NCBI GenBank assembly: GCA_024645145.1
Contig: JAHEGL010000002.1
Span: 1 to 15,043 of the forward strand
Direction: 5' to 3'
DNA: 15,043 bases
Origin: Planktotalea sp.
GTDB taxonomy: Bacteria; Pseudomonadota; Alphaproteobacteria; Rhodobacterales; Rhodobacteraceae
The notes under the pieces were generated by a model. It was not told where the DNA came from. It saw only the letters and a list, made by a program, of their open reading frames with translations, and made no database searches. Position 1 is the first letter of the stretch. Each line of letters begins with the position of its first letter. A program made the translations under genes and the position numbers. Of the stretch, positions 7,487 to 14,644 are shown in pieces.

Positions 7487-7530
7487 TTTTCCGAATAAAC
7501 TCCTCCCAGAGGGCCGGATTGCAAAACTCG

Positions 7531-9081
7531 CTAATACTGCTGATTAAGCGCATCTGCCGCAGGAATTTCGCGTTCCCGTCGCGCGATGTAATCCAAGAGC
7601 GCTTCGTTCACGCCCGCGTCCAACTTGGGCTCCTCATACTCCCCTAGCATCGTGCGCGCTTGGTTCATTGCACGTTCATTGATCTCAACCCCACCTTCAG
7701 CCTGCCACTGCTCGATTGAGTTATTGTCAAAAAGCTCCGGCATGAAAAATGCGCGTTGGAAATTCTCCAGAGTATGCGGATGCCCAAGATAATGACCTCC
7801 AGGACCGATGTCTCGGACCGCCGCCAACCCTTCGTCAAAATCATCCCAGTTCACGCCCCGAGTCATCCGGTAAGCCATCGCGCATTGCTCCGCATCGACA
7901 ACGAATTTGGACATAGAACAATGCATACCAGCCTCGTTCCAACCTGCCGAATGCCAAATGTAATTCGCGCCTGACATCATCACAGCCATCAAGGTCGTGG
8001 CACTCTCGTAGCCCGCTTGAGCATCGAAAGTCTTCGCGCCGCCCAACGTATTCGAGGTCCGCCACGGCACACCGTAGAAACGTGCCATTTGCCCGATCAT
8101 CATGTTCATCAGGCTAATCTCAGGCGTACCCGCCATGGGCGCACCGGACTTCATTGATACCGTGCTGAGATAGTGCCCATAAATCGCGGGCGCACCTTTG
8201 CGGATCACTTGGGTGTAGGCCAGAGCACTCAGCGCTTCTGCGTTAAGTTGAGCCACAGTTGGCGCAACAGAGGCCGGCGTGTTTGCGCCCCCCAGCACGA
8301 AGGGTGAGCACAACACAGGCTGATTGCGCCGCGAGAAGGCCCTTAACGCTCCAAGCATTGTTTCATCCCAAACAAGTGGGGAATTGCCGTTACAATTGCC
8401 GGTCACAACAGGATGCGTGTCGATGAATTCTTCGCCAAACAAGATTGCAGCCATATCCAGCACATCTTCAGCGTTTTTTGGGCTGGTCGTCATCCCCATG
8501 AAAGTTTTATCTGAGTGCTTCATGGACGAATACGTAATCCGCAGATGGCGCTGTGAAATCGGATGATCATACGGCTCTACGATATGATGCGCGGAAGAGT
8601 GCATCGCCGGCAGCATGTGGCTCAACTTGTGAAAGTTCGCCAGATCATCCAGCGTCGGATTACGGCGTACATCATCCAGATCGCGCAAAAACGGCGCGCC
8701 TGTCATGGGAATAAAGATCGAATGGTCTTTACCAAACGGCAGATTATGCGCTGGGTTGCGCGCGTGATAGGTGAAGGTTTCAGGAATGCTTGCGATCAAT
8801 TCGCGCACCAGAGCGCGATCCAGATGCACCGTTTCGCCGCGCACATCCGCATCAACACGACGCCAATCCTCAAGCGCAATTTCATCGCGAAAGACGACAC
8901 CGACGTCTTCAAGAATAGCCATGGAGGCCTCATCGATCTGCGCAATCTGTTCAGCGCTCATCGGTTCGGTCAGTGGAATGCCACGCTTCAGTGCTGGCAA
9001 CATTTCAACATTGCGAGTTTGGCGAATGGCACGACGCGCACCACGACCACGGCGTGTGCTTCCTACTGCATCATTACTCAT
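7531..9081 (-). CDS. Trimethylamine methyltransferase (MttB) family protein, non-pyrrolysine type
   Basis: A 516-residue member of the MttB superfamily. Characterised members without pyrrolysine (MtgB and relatives) move a methyl group from a quaternary amine such as glycine betaine, proline betaine, carnitine or gamma-butyrobetaine to a corrinoid protein. Visible family features are the basic N-terminus followed by MSAEQIAQIDEASMAILEDV, then SSMKHSDKTFMG, VVTGNCNGNSPL, and the C-terminal barrel segment FDAQAGYESATTLMAVMMSG. There is no in-frame amber codon and the gene ends in TAA, so pyrrolysine is not used. The substrate is unassigned. No corrinoid protein, corrinoid reactivator or folate methyltransferase is in the window, so the methyl acceptor must be encoded elsewhere or the chemistry differs. 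The start overlaps the preceding stop as ATGA (9081-9078). Confidence 0.9.
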   Translation of the reverse strand: MSNDAVGSTRRGRGARRAIRQTRNVEMLPALKRGIPLTEPMSAEQIAQIDEASMAILEDVGVVFRDEIALEDWRRVDADVRGETVHLDRALVRELIASIPETFTYHARNPAHNLPFGKDHSIFIPMTGAPFLRDLDDVRRNPTLDDLANFHKLSHMLPAMHSSAHHIVEPYDHPISQRHLRITYSSMKHSDKTFMGMTTSPKNAEDVLDMAAILFGEEFIDTHPVVTGNCNGNSPLVWDETMLGALRAFSRRNQPVLCSPFVLGGANTPASVAPTVAQLNAEALSALAYTQVIRKGAPAIYGHYLSTVSMKSGAPMAGTPEISLMNMMIGQMARFYGVPWRTSNTLGGAKTFDAQAGYESATTLMAVMMSGANYIWHSAGWNEAGMHCSMSKFVVDAEQCAMAYRMTRGVNWDDFDEGLAAVRDIGPGGHYLGHPHTLENFQRAFFMPELFDNNSIEQWQAEGGVEINERAMNQARTMLGEYEEPKLDAGVNEALLDYIARREREIPAADALNQQY

Positions 9082-9839
9082 GTCACGCCTTTCATTTTAT
9101 CGCTCAAATTCTGCAGTACTGCTCGGATCGTCGTGCGCGTATCCGCAGCCTCCATTGCATCAACAACCGCGCGGTTAAGCGTGTTGGGCGAGGCGAGCGC
9201 AGAACGTGCTTCCAAGATACGCCCTTGCCCGTCTTTCGGCACATCACGCATGAAACCCGCAACAAGTGAGGCAACGTAGGTGTCTGCCCCCACAGAGTTG
9301 CCCGTCTGCTGACCCAACCAATCCCCACCGTCCTTCATGATTGTCAAAGCACCGGAAAGCAGCGCTGAGGCTGCGAAATGGTCCGCGATTTGGCTTTCAT
9401 CGCTGAGTTCAATTACAGGGTTTTCTGGGCTGAATAGACTGGCAAGCGGCTCTGCTTTTGGAAAAGCGGGCAAAGGACAGCCACCGCGTTCAAGAAACCC
9501 GATCGGGATGGTCACAGAAATATCCGTGGCAGGTGCAATCACTTCTAACAAAGACGCGACAGAAACATCTGCCATGACAGAAATAACTTGGTGCCCAGCG
9601 CGAAAGGTCAAAGGTGCTGCAATTTCTTGCCAAACGGCAGGACGCAAGCAAAGGAAAACGATATCAGAACGATCTACAACTGATTGGTTGGGCAGCACTG
9701 TCGCCCCTACCGACGCAGCAAGCTCAGCAGCGACGTCTGCGCCTCGCTCGGACACAAACACCTCGTGTCCTTTGGACGCGAGAAACCGCACCATAGGCGC
9801 TGCGATATGGCCAGTGCCGATGAACCCTATGCGGCTCAT
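9078..9839 (-). CDS. NAD(P)-binding reductase related to pyrroline-5-carboxylate reductase (ProC-like)
   Basis: A 253-residue protein with an N-terminal Rossmann fold (IGFIGTGHIAAPM, G8-x-G10-x-x-A13) and a helical C-terminal region like the P5C reductase dimerisation domain (LTIMKDGGDWLGQQTGNS, then SALASPNTLNRAVVDAM, where ProC has SPGGTT followed by an alanine-rich helix). ProC relatives reduce cyclic imines with NAD(P)H. The changed SPNTLN motif suggests a substrate other than P5C. It is shorter than typical ProC (about 270). Next to a DAO-family oxidase, a role in reducing or balancing an imine made from an amine is plausible but inferred. It overlaps both neighbours by 4 bases (ATGA at each end), which places it firmly in the operon. 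Confidence 0.82.
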   Translation of the reverse strand: MSRIGFIGTGHIAAPMVRFLASKGHEVFVSERGADVAAELAASVGATVLPNQSVVDRSDIVFLCLRPAVWQEIAAPLTFRAGHQVISVMADVSVASLLEVIAPATDISVTIPIGFLERGGCPLPAFPKAEPLASLFSPENPVIELSDESQIADHFAASALLSGALTIMKDGGDWLGQQTGNSVGADTYVASLVAGFMRDVPKDGQGRILEARSALASPNTLNRAVVDAMEAADTRTTIRAVLQNLSDKMKGVT

Positions 9840-11326
9840 GTCAAGCTATCCGCATCATTTGGGTCGCTCAGATCAACCCATATTGTTTTGAGTTCAGTGT
9901 ATTGATCATGGGCATGAATACCGTTGTCGCGCCCGCCAAAACCGGACTGCTTGTAGCCACCAAACGGCGTCGCGATATCGCCCTCTCCGTAGCAATTCAC
10001 CGTCACAGTGCCAGCGCGGATCGCACGCGCGGCACGCAACGCACGGCGTGTATTTGCTGTGAACACGGACGCGGCCAAGCCGTAGTCTGTCTCGTTCGCC
10101 AAAGCGATCGCTTCCTCGTCACTCGCCACGGTCAGCACGCTTAGGATAGGGCCAAAAATCTCCTCCCGCGCGCGCGGATCGTCTTTGCTGAGATCATAGA
10201 TCGTCGGCATCACATAAGGACCATCCTGCGTACCACCTACCAGCGCCTCGCCCTTCAAATAGCTCGCCACTTTGCTGCAATGCTCCGCATCGATCAACGC
10301 GCCGAGGTGGTTTTGCGGATCGAGCGGATCACCTGTTTTCCACTCGCGCATTTGCGCAATGATGTGGCCCAAAAACTCTTCCTTAACCCCTTCATGCACG
10401 ATCAAACGCGACGTGGCAGAGCAGTTTTCGCCCATGTTCCAGAACGCAGCACTAACCACGTGTGCCGCCACATGACCGAGGTTTTCAGCGTCTTCCAAGA
10501 CCACTGCGGGGTTCTTCCCGCCACACTCAAGCACTGTCTTTTTGAGGTTACTATCCGCCGCATAGCGCAAGAAACGGCGACCCGTTTCGGTGGAGCCCGT
10601 AAAGCTCACCATGTCCACATCCATGTGCATCCCAAGCGGCTCACCCACAGAAGGACCACCGCCCGGAAGAACCTGTAGAACGCCGCGCGGCACGCCTGCT
10701 TCCATCGCCAATTCCGCAACGCGCAAGGCTGTCAGCGACGTTTGCTCAGCAGGTTTCACGATCACAGAGCAACCCGCCGCAAGCGCAGGGCCAATCTTCC
10801 ACGCAAGCATCAGCAATGGGAAGTTCCACGGCAAGATCGCCGCGACAACACCAATTGGTTCGCGCACGATCATTGAGATCGCATCATCACCCGTGGGGCT
10901 CGTTTGATCGTAGATCTTATCAATCGCCTCTGCATGCCATTTAATCGTGGCAATCGCTTCTGGGATATCAACGTTCTCACAATCAGCGATAGGTTTACCG
11001 CTCTCAAGGCTTTCCATCACCGCAAGCTCGCGCTTGTTGCGGGTCATCAGCTTGGCGAGACGGATCAAGATGTCCTTACGCTCCGTAGGGTGTGTGGTTC
11101 TCCACGCACCCCCGTCAAACGCCTCGCGCGCCTTTTGAACCGCGACATTCACATCATCCGAGCCACACGCTGCGATATTGCAAATCTCTTCCCCTGTAGC
11201 GGGGTTCAACGTCACCAAAGGCGCACCAGTGCCAGCACGAAAACCGCCATCGATAAAGGCCGAGCGCGGAAAATCAATGCCATCGGCAATCGCGGCATAC
11301 TCCGCGCGGGTCAGTAAATCGCTCAT
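9836..11326 (-). CDS. NAD(P)-dependent aldehyde dehydrogenase
   Basis: A full-length (496-residue) ALDH superfamily enzyme that oxidises an aldehyde to its acid. Visible elements are PWNFP with Asn168, the cofactor lysine in KPAEQTS (191), FTGSTETGR (242-250), the general base in LECGGKNP (Glu267) and the nucleophile in GENCSATSRL (Cys302). The C-terminus GGYKQSGFGGRDNG, followed by HDQYTELKTIW, resembles the PuuC/gamma-aminobutyraldehyde-type group. The likely substrate is a semialdehyde made in the same pathway, for example by the DapA-family lyase; the exact compound is not determined. It overlaps the DapA-family gene before it and the ProC-like gene after it by 4 bases each. Confidence 0.93.
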   Translation of the reverse strand: MSDLLTRAEYAAIADGIDFPRSAFIDGGFRAGTGAPLVTLNPATGEEICNIAACGSDDVNVAVQKAREAFDGGAWRTTHPTERKDILIRLAKLMTRNKRELAVMESLESGKPIADCENVDIPEAIATIKWHAEAIDKIYDQTSPTGDDAISMIVREPIGVVAAILPWNFPLLMLAWKIGPALAAGCSVIVKPAEQTSLTALRVAELAMEAGVPRGVLQVLPGGGPSVGEPLGMHMDVDMVSFTGSTETGRRFLRYAADSNLKKTVLECGGKNPAVVLEDAENLGHVAAHVVSAAFWNMGENCSATSRLIVHEGVKEEFLGHIIAQMREWKTGDPLDPQNHLGALIDAEHCSKVASYLKGEALVGGTQDGPYVMPTIYDLSKDDPRAREEIFGPILSVLTVASDEEAIALANETDYGLAASVFTANTRRALRAARAIRAGTVTVNCYGEGDIATPFGGYKQSGFGGRDNGIHAHDQYTELKTIWVDLSDPNDADSLT

Positions 11327-12231
11327 GCGCTCTCTCCTTCAATCGCGGCGAGCGCCGCATCCATTGTGCGGATCACTTGATCCAATTCACGTTTGTCATC
11401 TTTGTTCAGTGGCAGCATCGGGCGACGGGGTGGTCCTGCTGGAATTCCGCGCAATGTTAGGCCATGTTTGATGCATTGCACAAATTTACCGCCCTGTTCC
11501 AAAACACGCATCAAAGGCAGCATCGCCGACATGATCGCGCGGCCTTTGGTGAAATCGCCTTCCACTGCGCAAGCTTGATATAGCGCGATATGCGCGTGCG
11601 GGGCGAAGTTGGAGCCTGCACAGACCCAAGACCGAGCACCCCACGCAAAGAACTCAAGCGCTTGGTCATCCATGCCGCAAGACATCTGGATATGTGGATA
11701 GTCCCGCGCGAGCATGTGGACGCGGTTGATATCGCCAGAGCTTTCCTTGATCGCACAGAAATTCGGGGAACGACCTAGGCGGTCCAACACCTCTTCATCC
11801 ATATTCACAGACATACGGCCGGGGTAGTTATAGAGCATTGCAGGCAAGTTAGCCGCACGGTCCACGGCGAGGCAATGCATCGCGATTTCACGACTGTTGG
11901 GGTAGGCATAGGGCGGTGTCGCGATCAGCAATCCATCCGCGCCATTGGCTTTCGCTTGCTGCGCGTACTCGATGCTTTCTTCCGTGCGGATCGCGCCTGT
12001 GCCGACGATCATCGGCAAGCGTTCATTGATCAATTCGCGGCACAGGCCCATCATGTAGACGCGCTCTTTCATGCTCATCGCGTAGTATTCGCCCGTCGTG
12101 CCCGCGACGATGAGGCCATGCACACCTGCGTCGATCAAGTATTCAACTGTGCGCTCCAAAGCGCCTTTGTTAAGGGTGCAATCGTCGTTAAACGGCGTCA
12201 CCAAAGGCGTGTATATGCCTTCAAATTTCAT
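11323..12231 (-). CDS. DapA/N-acetylneuraminate-lyase superfamily protein
   Basis: A 302-residue class I aldolase-fold enzyme. It has GTTGE (44-48), the catalytic tyrosine in YNYPGR (Tyr134) and the Schiff-base lysine in CAIKESSGD (Lys162), matching Tyr133 and Lys161 of E. coli DapA. Members include dihydrodipicolinate synthase, sugar-acid aldolases and pyrroline-4-hydroxy-2-carboxylate deaminase. A catabolic role (lyase or deaminase giving a semialdehyde) is more likely than lysine synthesis, because the next gene is an aldehyde dehydrogenase and the operon begins with a GntR regulator, as in the hydroxyproline operons of rhizobia. The start is ATG 12231 with AGGAGA about 7 bases upstream; an open frame extends 46 codons further but lies inside the GntR gene. 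One base separates it from the GntR stop. Confidence 0.88.
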   Translation of the reverse strand: MKFEGIYTPLVTPFNDDCTLNKGALERTVEYLIDAGVHGLIVAGTTGEYYAMSMKERVYMMGLCRELINERLPMIVGTGAIRTEESIEYAQQAKANGADGLLIATPPYAYPNSREIAMHCLAVDRAANLPAMLYNYPGRMSVNMDEEVLDRLGRSPNFCAIKESSGDINRVHMLARDYPHIQMSCGMDDQALEFFAWGARSWVCAGSNFAPHAHIALYQACAVEGDFTKGRAIMSAMLPLMRVLEQGGKFVQCIKHGLTLRGIPAGPPRRPMLPLNKDDKRELDQVIRTMDAALAAIEGESA

Positions 12232-12232
12232 C

Positions 12233-12916
12233 TTAAGTCTCCTGTCGTGCAGTGTCGTCTGGAAGTGGATCAGGCCAGACGTAGCGTTCAATTTCGTCGC
12301 GACTGAGCGCCCAATGATCGAGTGTGATTTCAACAGCTTCTTCCGGGCTACCCCGTTCAATTGCATCAATCAGCAGATCATGTTGGTGCGCTGCTTGATT
12401 GATGCGCACGCCATCTTGCGGTGCCGCGCCGCGATAGAAACGTTGCGACATACGCGTGTGATCAATCAGCAAACGGCCCATCGCCGGAAAAAGGTAGGGG
12501 TTCGATGACATTTGCCCCGTAATCTCGTGAAAGCGATGGTTGGCTAGTGCCATTGCCCCCGCATCAAGACCGCCTTTTGCTTTGCTAAACTCAAATTGCG
12601 CCGCCTTTAGCTTTTTCAATTGCACGGGGGTCGCGTTCTCAGCCGCCAAGCGCGAGATCGCGCAATAAATGATCGGCGCTGTTTGAAAGAACTGACGCAT
12701 TGCCGCAAAATCCATTGCAGAGACCAAGGCACCTTTATTGGCTTCCAAACTGATGTAGCCTTCGCCTGACAACCGCTGCAACACTTCGCGCAAAGGCGTG
12801 CGCGACAAACCGTAGGACTCACTAAGTGACACCTCATCCAGCATTGCGCCCGGCGCAAGGTTAAGCGTGAGGACGCGGGTCTTTAGGTCAGCGATGCAGG
12901 CGTCTTTCTTAGACAT
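12233..12916 (-). CDS. GntR-family regulator, FCD (FadR/VanR-like) type
   Basis: A 227-residue DNA-binding regulator. The N-terminal winged helix contains LDEVSLSESYGLSRTPLREV and LQRLSGEGYISLEANKGALV. The C-terminal domain has the histidines expected of a metal/effector-binding FCD fold (NHRFHEITGQM and QHDLLIDAI). It heads the MttB operon and probably senses a pathway substrate or intermediate. A TTGTATACAA palindrome, the kind of site used by this subfamily, lies 30 bases upstream of the ATG, suggesting autorepression. The start is ATG 12916; a TTG five codons upstream (12931) also keeps the frame open, but neither has a strong Shine-Dalgarno, and MSKKDACIADLK looks like the family N-terminus. 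Confidence 0.9.
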   Translation of the reverse strand: MSKKDACIADLKTRVLTLNLAPGAMLDEVSLSESYGLSRTPLREVLQRLSGEGYISLEANKGALVSAMDFAAMRQFFQTAPIIYCAISRLAAENATPVQLKKLKAAQFEFSKAKGGLDAGAMALANHRFHEITGQMSSNPYLFPAMGRLLIDHTRMSQRFYRGAAPQDGVRINQAAHQHDLLIDAIERGSPEEAVEITLDHWALSRDEIERYVWPDPLPDDTARQET

Positions 12917-12945
12917 ATCTTGACGACTCAATTTTTGTATTCATA

Positions 12946-12955
12946 TTGTATACAA
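12946..12955. promoter_or_regulatory. TTGTATACAA palindrome, candidate operator of the GntR regulator
   Basis: A perfect 10-bp palindrome in the GntR/tauR intergenic region. A further TTGTAT half-site lies 11 bp away (12935-12940). FCD-type GntR regulators commonly bind TNGTATACNA-like sites. On the minus strand the palindrome contains TACAAT, which could serve as the -10 box of the operon promoter, so binding would block it. A role as the operon's repressor site is inferred. Confidence 0.55.
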
Positions 12956-12984
12956 AAAAATTCGACATTCTGTCTCGTTTGCGA

Positions 12985-13016
12985 CTAAGTCCAGTTGCAT
13001 TACACGATAGGGCCAG
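12985..13016 (-). promoter_or_regulatory. Candidate TauR operator between the GntR gene and tauR
   Basis: Read toward the GntR gene, CTGGCCCTAT (13016-13007) and CTGGACTTAG (12994-12985) are direct repeats 22 bp apart. The second matches 9 of 10 positions of the remembered TauR box CTGGACYTAA. The first differs from the tpa-proximal CTGGCCCTAC in one base. The near copy is 14 bases from the tauR ATG, so binding could repress tauR. The orientation, and the roughly 33-bp distance to a TACAAT on the minus strand, would allow activation of the MttB operon. Confidence 0.65.
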
Positions 13017-13029
13017 CATAAAGTGTGAC

Positions 13030-14499
13030 ATGGCCATATCGATAGACACCTTTTTCCTCGATCCAGACTCGCAAGGGACCTTGCAGGCGCAGATCCAACA
13101 AATGATTGCGCAGGGCATTCTTGCAGGACGTTACACGAAAGGCGAGAAGCTACCCTCCTCACGCAAGCTTGCCACGCATTTAGGGATCAGCCGGATAACG
13201 GTGACACTTGCGTACACAGAATTGCTCGCGAATGACTATCTAACAAGTCGCGGGCGGTCTGGCTATTTTGTGTCTGAAAACGCGCCAGAACCCCCCAAGT
13301 TTGCACCGCAAGTGAAGAAGACGGAGGCGGTGGATTGGTCGCGCGCGATTGGGCAAAAATTTACCGGTGGTTCCGCGCCAACCAAGCCAGTAGATTGGCA
13401 GAAATACAAATACCCCTTTATCTACGGCCAAGTTGATAAGACCCTATTTGATCATGCCAATTGGCGCCTTTGTGCATTGCAAGCTTTGGGTGTGCGCGAT
13501 TTCTCTGCGCTTACGGCAGACTATTATGATCAAGACGATCCACAGCTCATTGAGTTCATCCTGCGTCACACTCTTCCGCGTCGCGGTATCGTTGCGCGCC
13601 CCGAAGAAGTCTTGATCACCGTGGGTGCTCAAAACGCGCTTTGGCTGACCGCGCAAATCCTTTTGACCCAGCGCCGCACGGCAGCCATCGAGGACCCTTG
13701 CTATCACGCGCTGCGCGATGTGCTCACACAGTCGCGGTGCCATTTATCGCCTATTCCGGTCGATCGTGACGGGATACAGCCAGAGCTGATTGAGGACGGA
13801 ACCGACGTCATTTTCACGACCCCAAGCCATCAATGCCCCACCTCCGCGACAATGCCTCATGCACGGCGCAAAGAATTACTTGAACGCGCCCGTGATCTTG
13901 ATGCGATCATTGTTGAGGACGACTACGAATTCGAAGTGTCATTCCTCGGCGCACCGATGCCTGCATTGAAGTCGCTCGATGAGGATGGCCGCGTGATATA
14001 CGTGGGCAGTTTCTCAAAATCTATCTTTCCGGGTTTGCGGCTCGGCTATCTTGTCGGCTCTGAGGAATTCATTCGCGAAGCGCGCGCGCTGCGTGCCTCT
14101 GTGCTGCGTCATCCGCCGGGTCACATTCAGAGAACGACCGCTTATTTCCTGTCCCTCGGGCACTATGATGCCTTGGTTCGTAAGATCTCCAAAGTATATC
14201 AGAAGCGCCGCGAAGTGATGGAAACGGCTTTGAATCAGCATAATCTAGAGATTGCAGGGCGTGGTGTTCATGGCGGCTCGAGCTTTTGGATGCGTGCGCC
14301 TGAAAACGTGGCAACGTTCGATTTAAAGCATGCTCTGATTGAGCGGAATGTCTTGATCGAAACAGGCCACCCCTATTTTGCAGCAGGCGCAGGGATCAAA
14401 AACTTCTACCGCCTTGCCTATTCATCGATTTCTGAAGGCCTTATTCCCGAAGGGGTGAGTCGCATTGCAGAAGGAATCGAGCAATTATCGAGACAATGA
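13030..14499 (+). CDS. tauR: TauR, MocR/GntR-family activator of taurine genes
   Basis: A 489-residue MocR-type regulator: a GntR winged helix (about 17-82, containing GEKLPSSRKLATHLGISRIT) joined to a domain of aminotransferase fold. The PLP lysine is in VGSFSKSIFPGLRLGY (Lys330), with IIVEDDYEFE before it (aspartates 297-298). In R. capsulatus TauR activates tpa in the presence of taurine and binds direct repeats, and repeats of that kind lie upstream of tpa, tauR and xsc here. The start at 13030 is chosen because the protein then begins MAISIDTFFLDPDSQGTLQA. An open frame reaching back to 12946 would put the operator repeats inside the gene. No strong Shine-Dalgarno is visible. It is followed on the same strand by a terminator-like hairpin and xsc. 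Confidence 0.93.
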   Translation: MAISIDTFFLDPDSQGTLQAQIQQMIAQGILAGRYTKGEKLPSSRKLATHLGISRITVTLAYTELLANDYLTSRGRSGYFVSENAPEPPKFAPQVKKTEAVDWSRAIGQKFTGGSAPTKPVDWQKYKYPFIYGQVDKTLFDHANWRLCALQALGVRDFSALTADYYDQDDPQLIEFILRHTLPRRGIVARPEEVLITVGAQNALWLTAQILLTQRRTAAIEDPCYHALRDVLTQSRCHLSPIPVDRDGIQPELIEDGTDVIFTTPSHQCPTSATMPHARRKELLERARDLDAIIVEDDYEFEVSFLGAPMPALKSLDEDGRVIYVGSFSKSIFPGLRLGYLVGSEEFIREARALRASVLRHPPGHIQRTTAYFLSLGHYDALVRKISKVYQKRREVMETALNQHNLEIAGRGVHGGSSFWMRAPENVATFDLKHALIERNVLIETGHPYFAAGAGIKNFYRLAYSSISEGLIPEGVSRIAEGIEQLSRQ

Positions 14500-14517
14500 G
14501 TCTCAATAATATTACGT

Positions 14518-14565
14518 CTGGATATATTTTGCATTAGCAACTGGCGCTAACTGGAATCTCTCTGG
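14518..14565 (+). promoter_or_regulatory. CTGG repeat array upstream of xsc, candidate TauR operator
   Basis: CTGGATATAT (14518) and CTGGCGCTAA (14541) start 23 bp apart and match the tpa pair TTGGATATAG/CTGGCCCTAC in order, sequence and spacing. Two more CTGG words follow at 14551 and 14562, so the last three are 10-11 bp apart, on one face of the helix. A TauR-activated xsc promoter just downstream is inferred. Confidence 0.6.
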
Positions 14566-14590
14566 CTCCATATGAAGTCCCCAAGACAAA

Positions 14591-14615
14591 GCCCCGTTTC
14601 GTGGGCCGTTTTTTT
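14591..14615 (+). terminator. Intrinsic terminator after tauR, or attenuator in the xsc leader
   Basis: GCCCCG (14591-14596) pairs with CGTGGGC (about 14600-14606) through six base pairs with one bulged T, closing a three-base loop. CG and seven T (14609-14615) follow. It fits a modest intrinsic terminator for tauR. Only 29 bases separate the T-run from the xsc start codon, so a promoter driven from the CTGG array would place this hairpin in the xsc leader. Confidence 0.65.
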
Positions 14616-14644
14616 AATTCAAAACTCAACCGAGGAGCGCATCC

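Noticed and set aside
7531..9081. A pyrrolysine-containing trimethylamine methyltransferase.
   Set aside because: The frame has no internal TAG and ends in TAA, so it belongs to the non-pyrrolysine part of the family.
8563..9279. A 238-codon plus-strand open frame across the MttB and ProC-like genes.
   Set aside because: It is antisense to two confidently assigned genes joined by an ATGA overlap. It shows no family signature and no ribosome site that would decide a start.
12232..12369. A 46-codon N-terminal extension of the DapA-family protein.
   Set aside because: The extension is inside the GntR coding region in another frame, and a good AGGAGA ribosome site sits before the ATG at 12231.
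12946..13029. An N-terminal extension of TauR of 28 codons from an upstream ATG.
   Set aside because: It would place the candidate operator repeats inside the coding region and precede the typical MocR N-terminus; the start at 13030 fits the family better.
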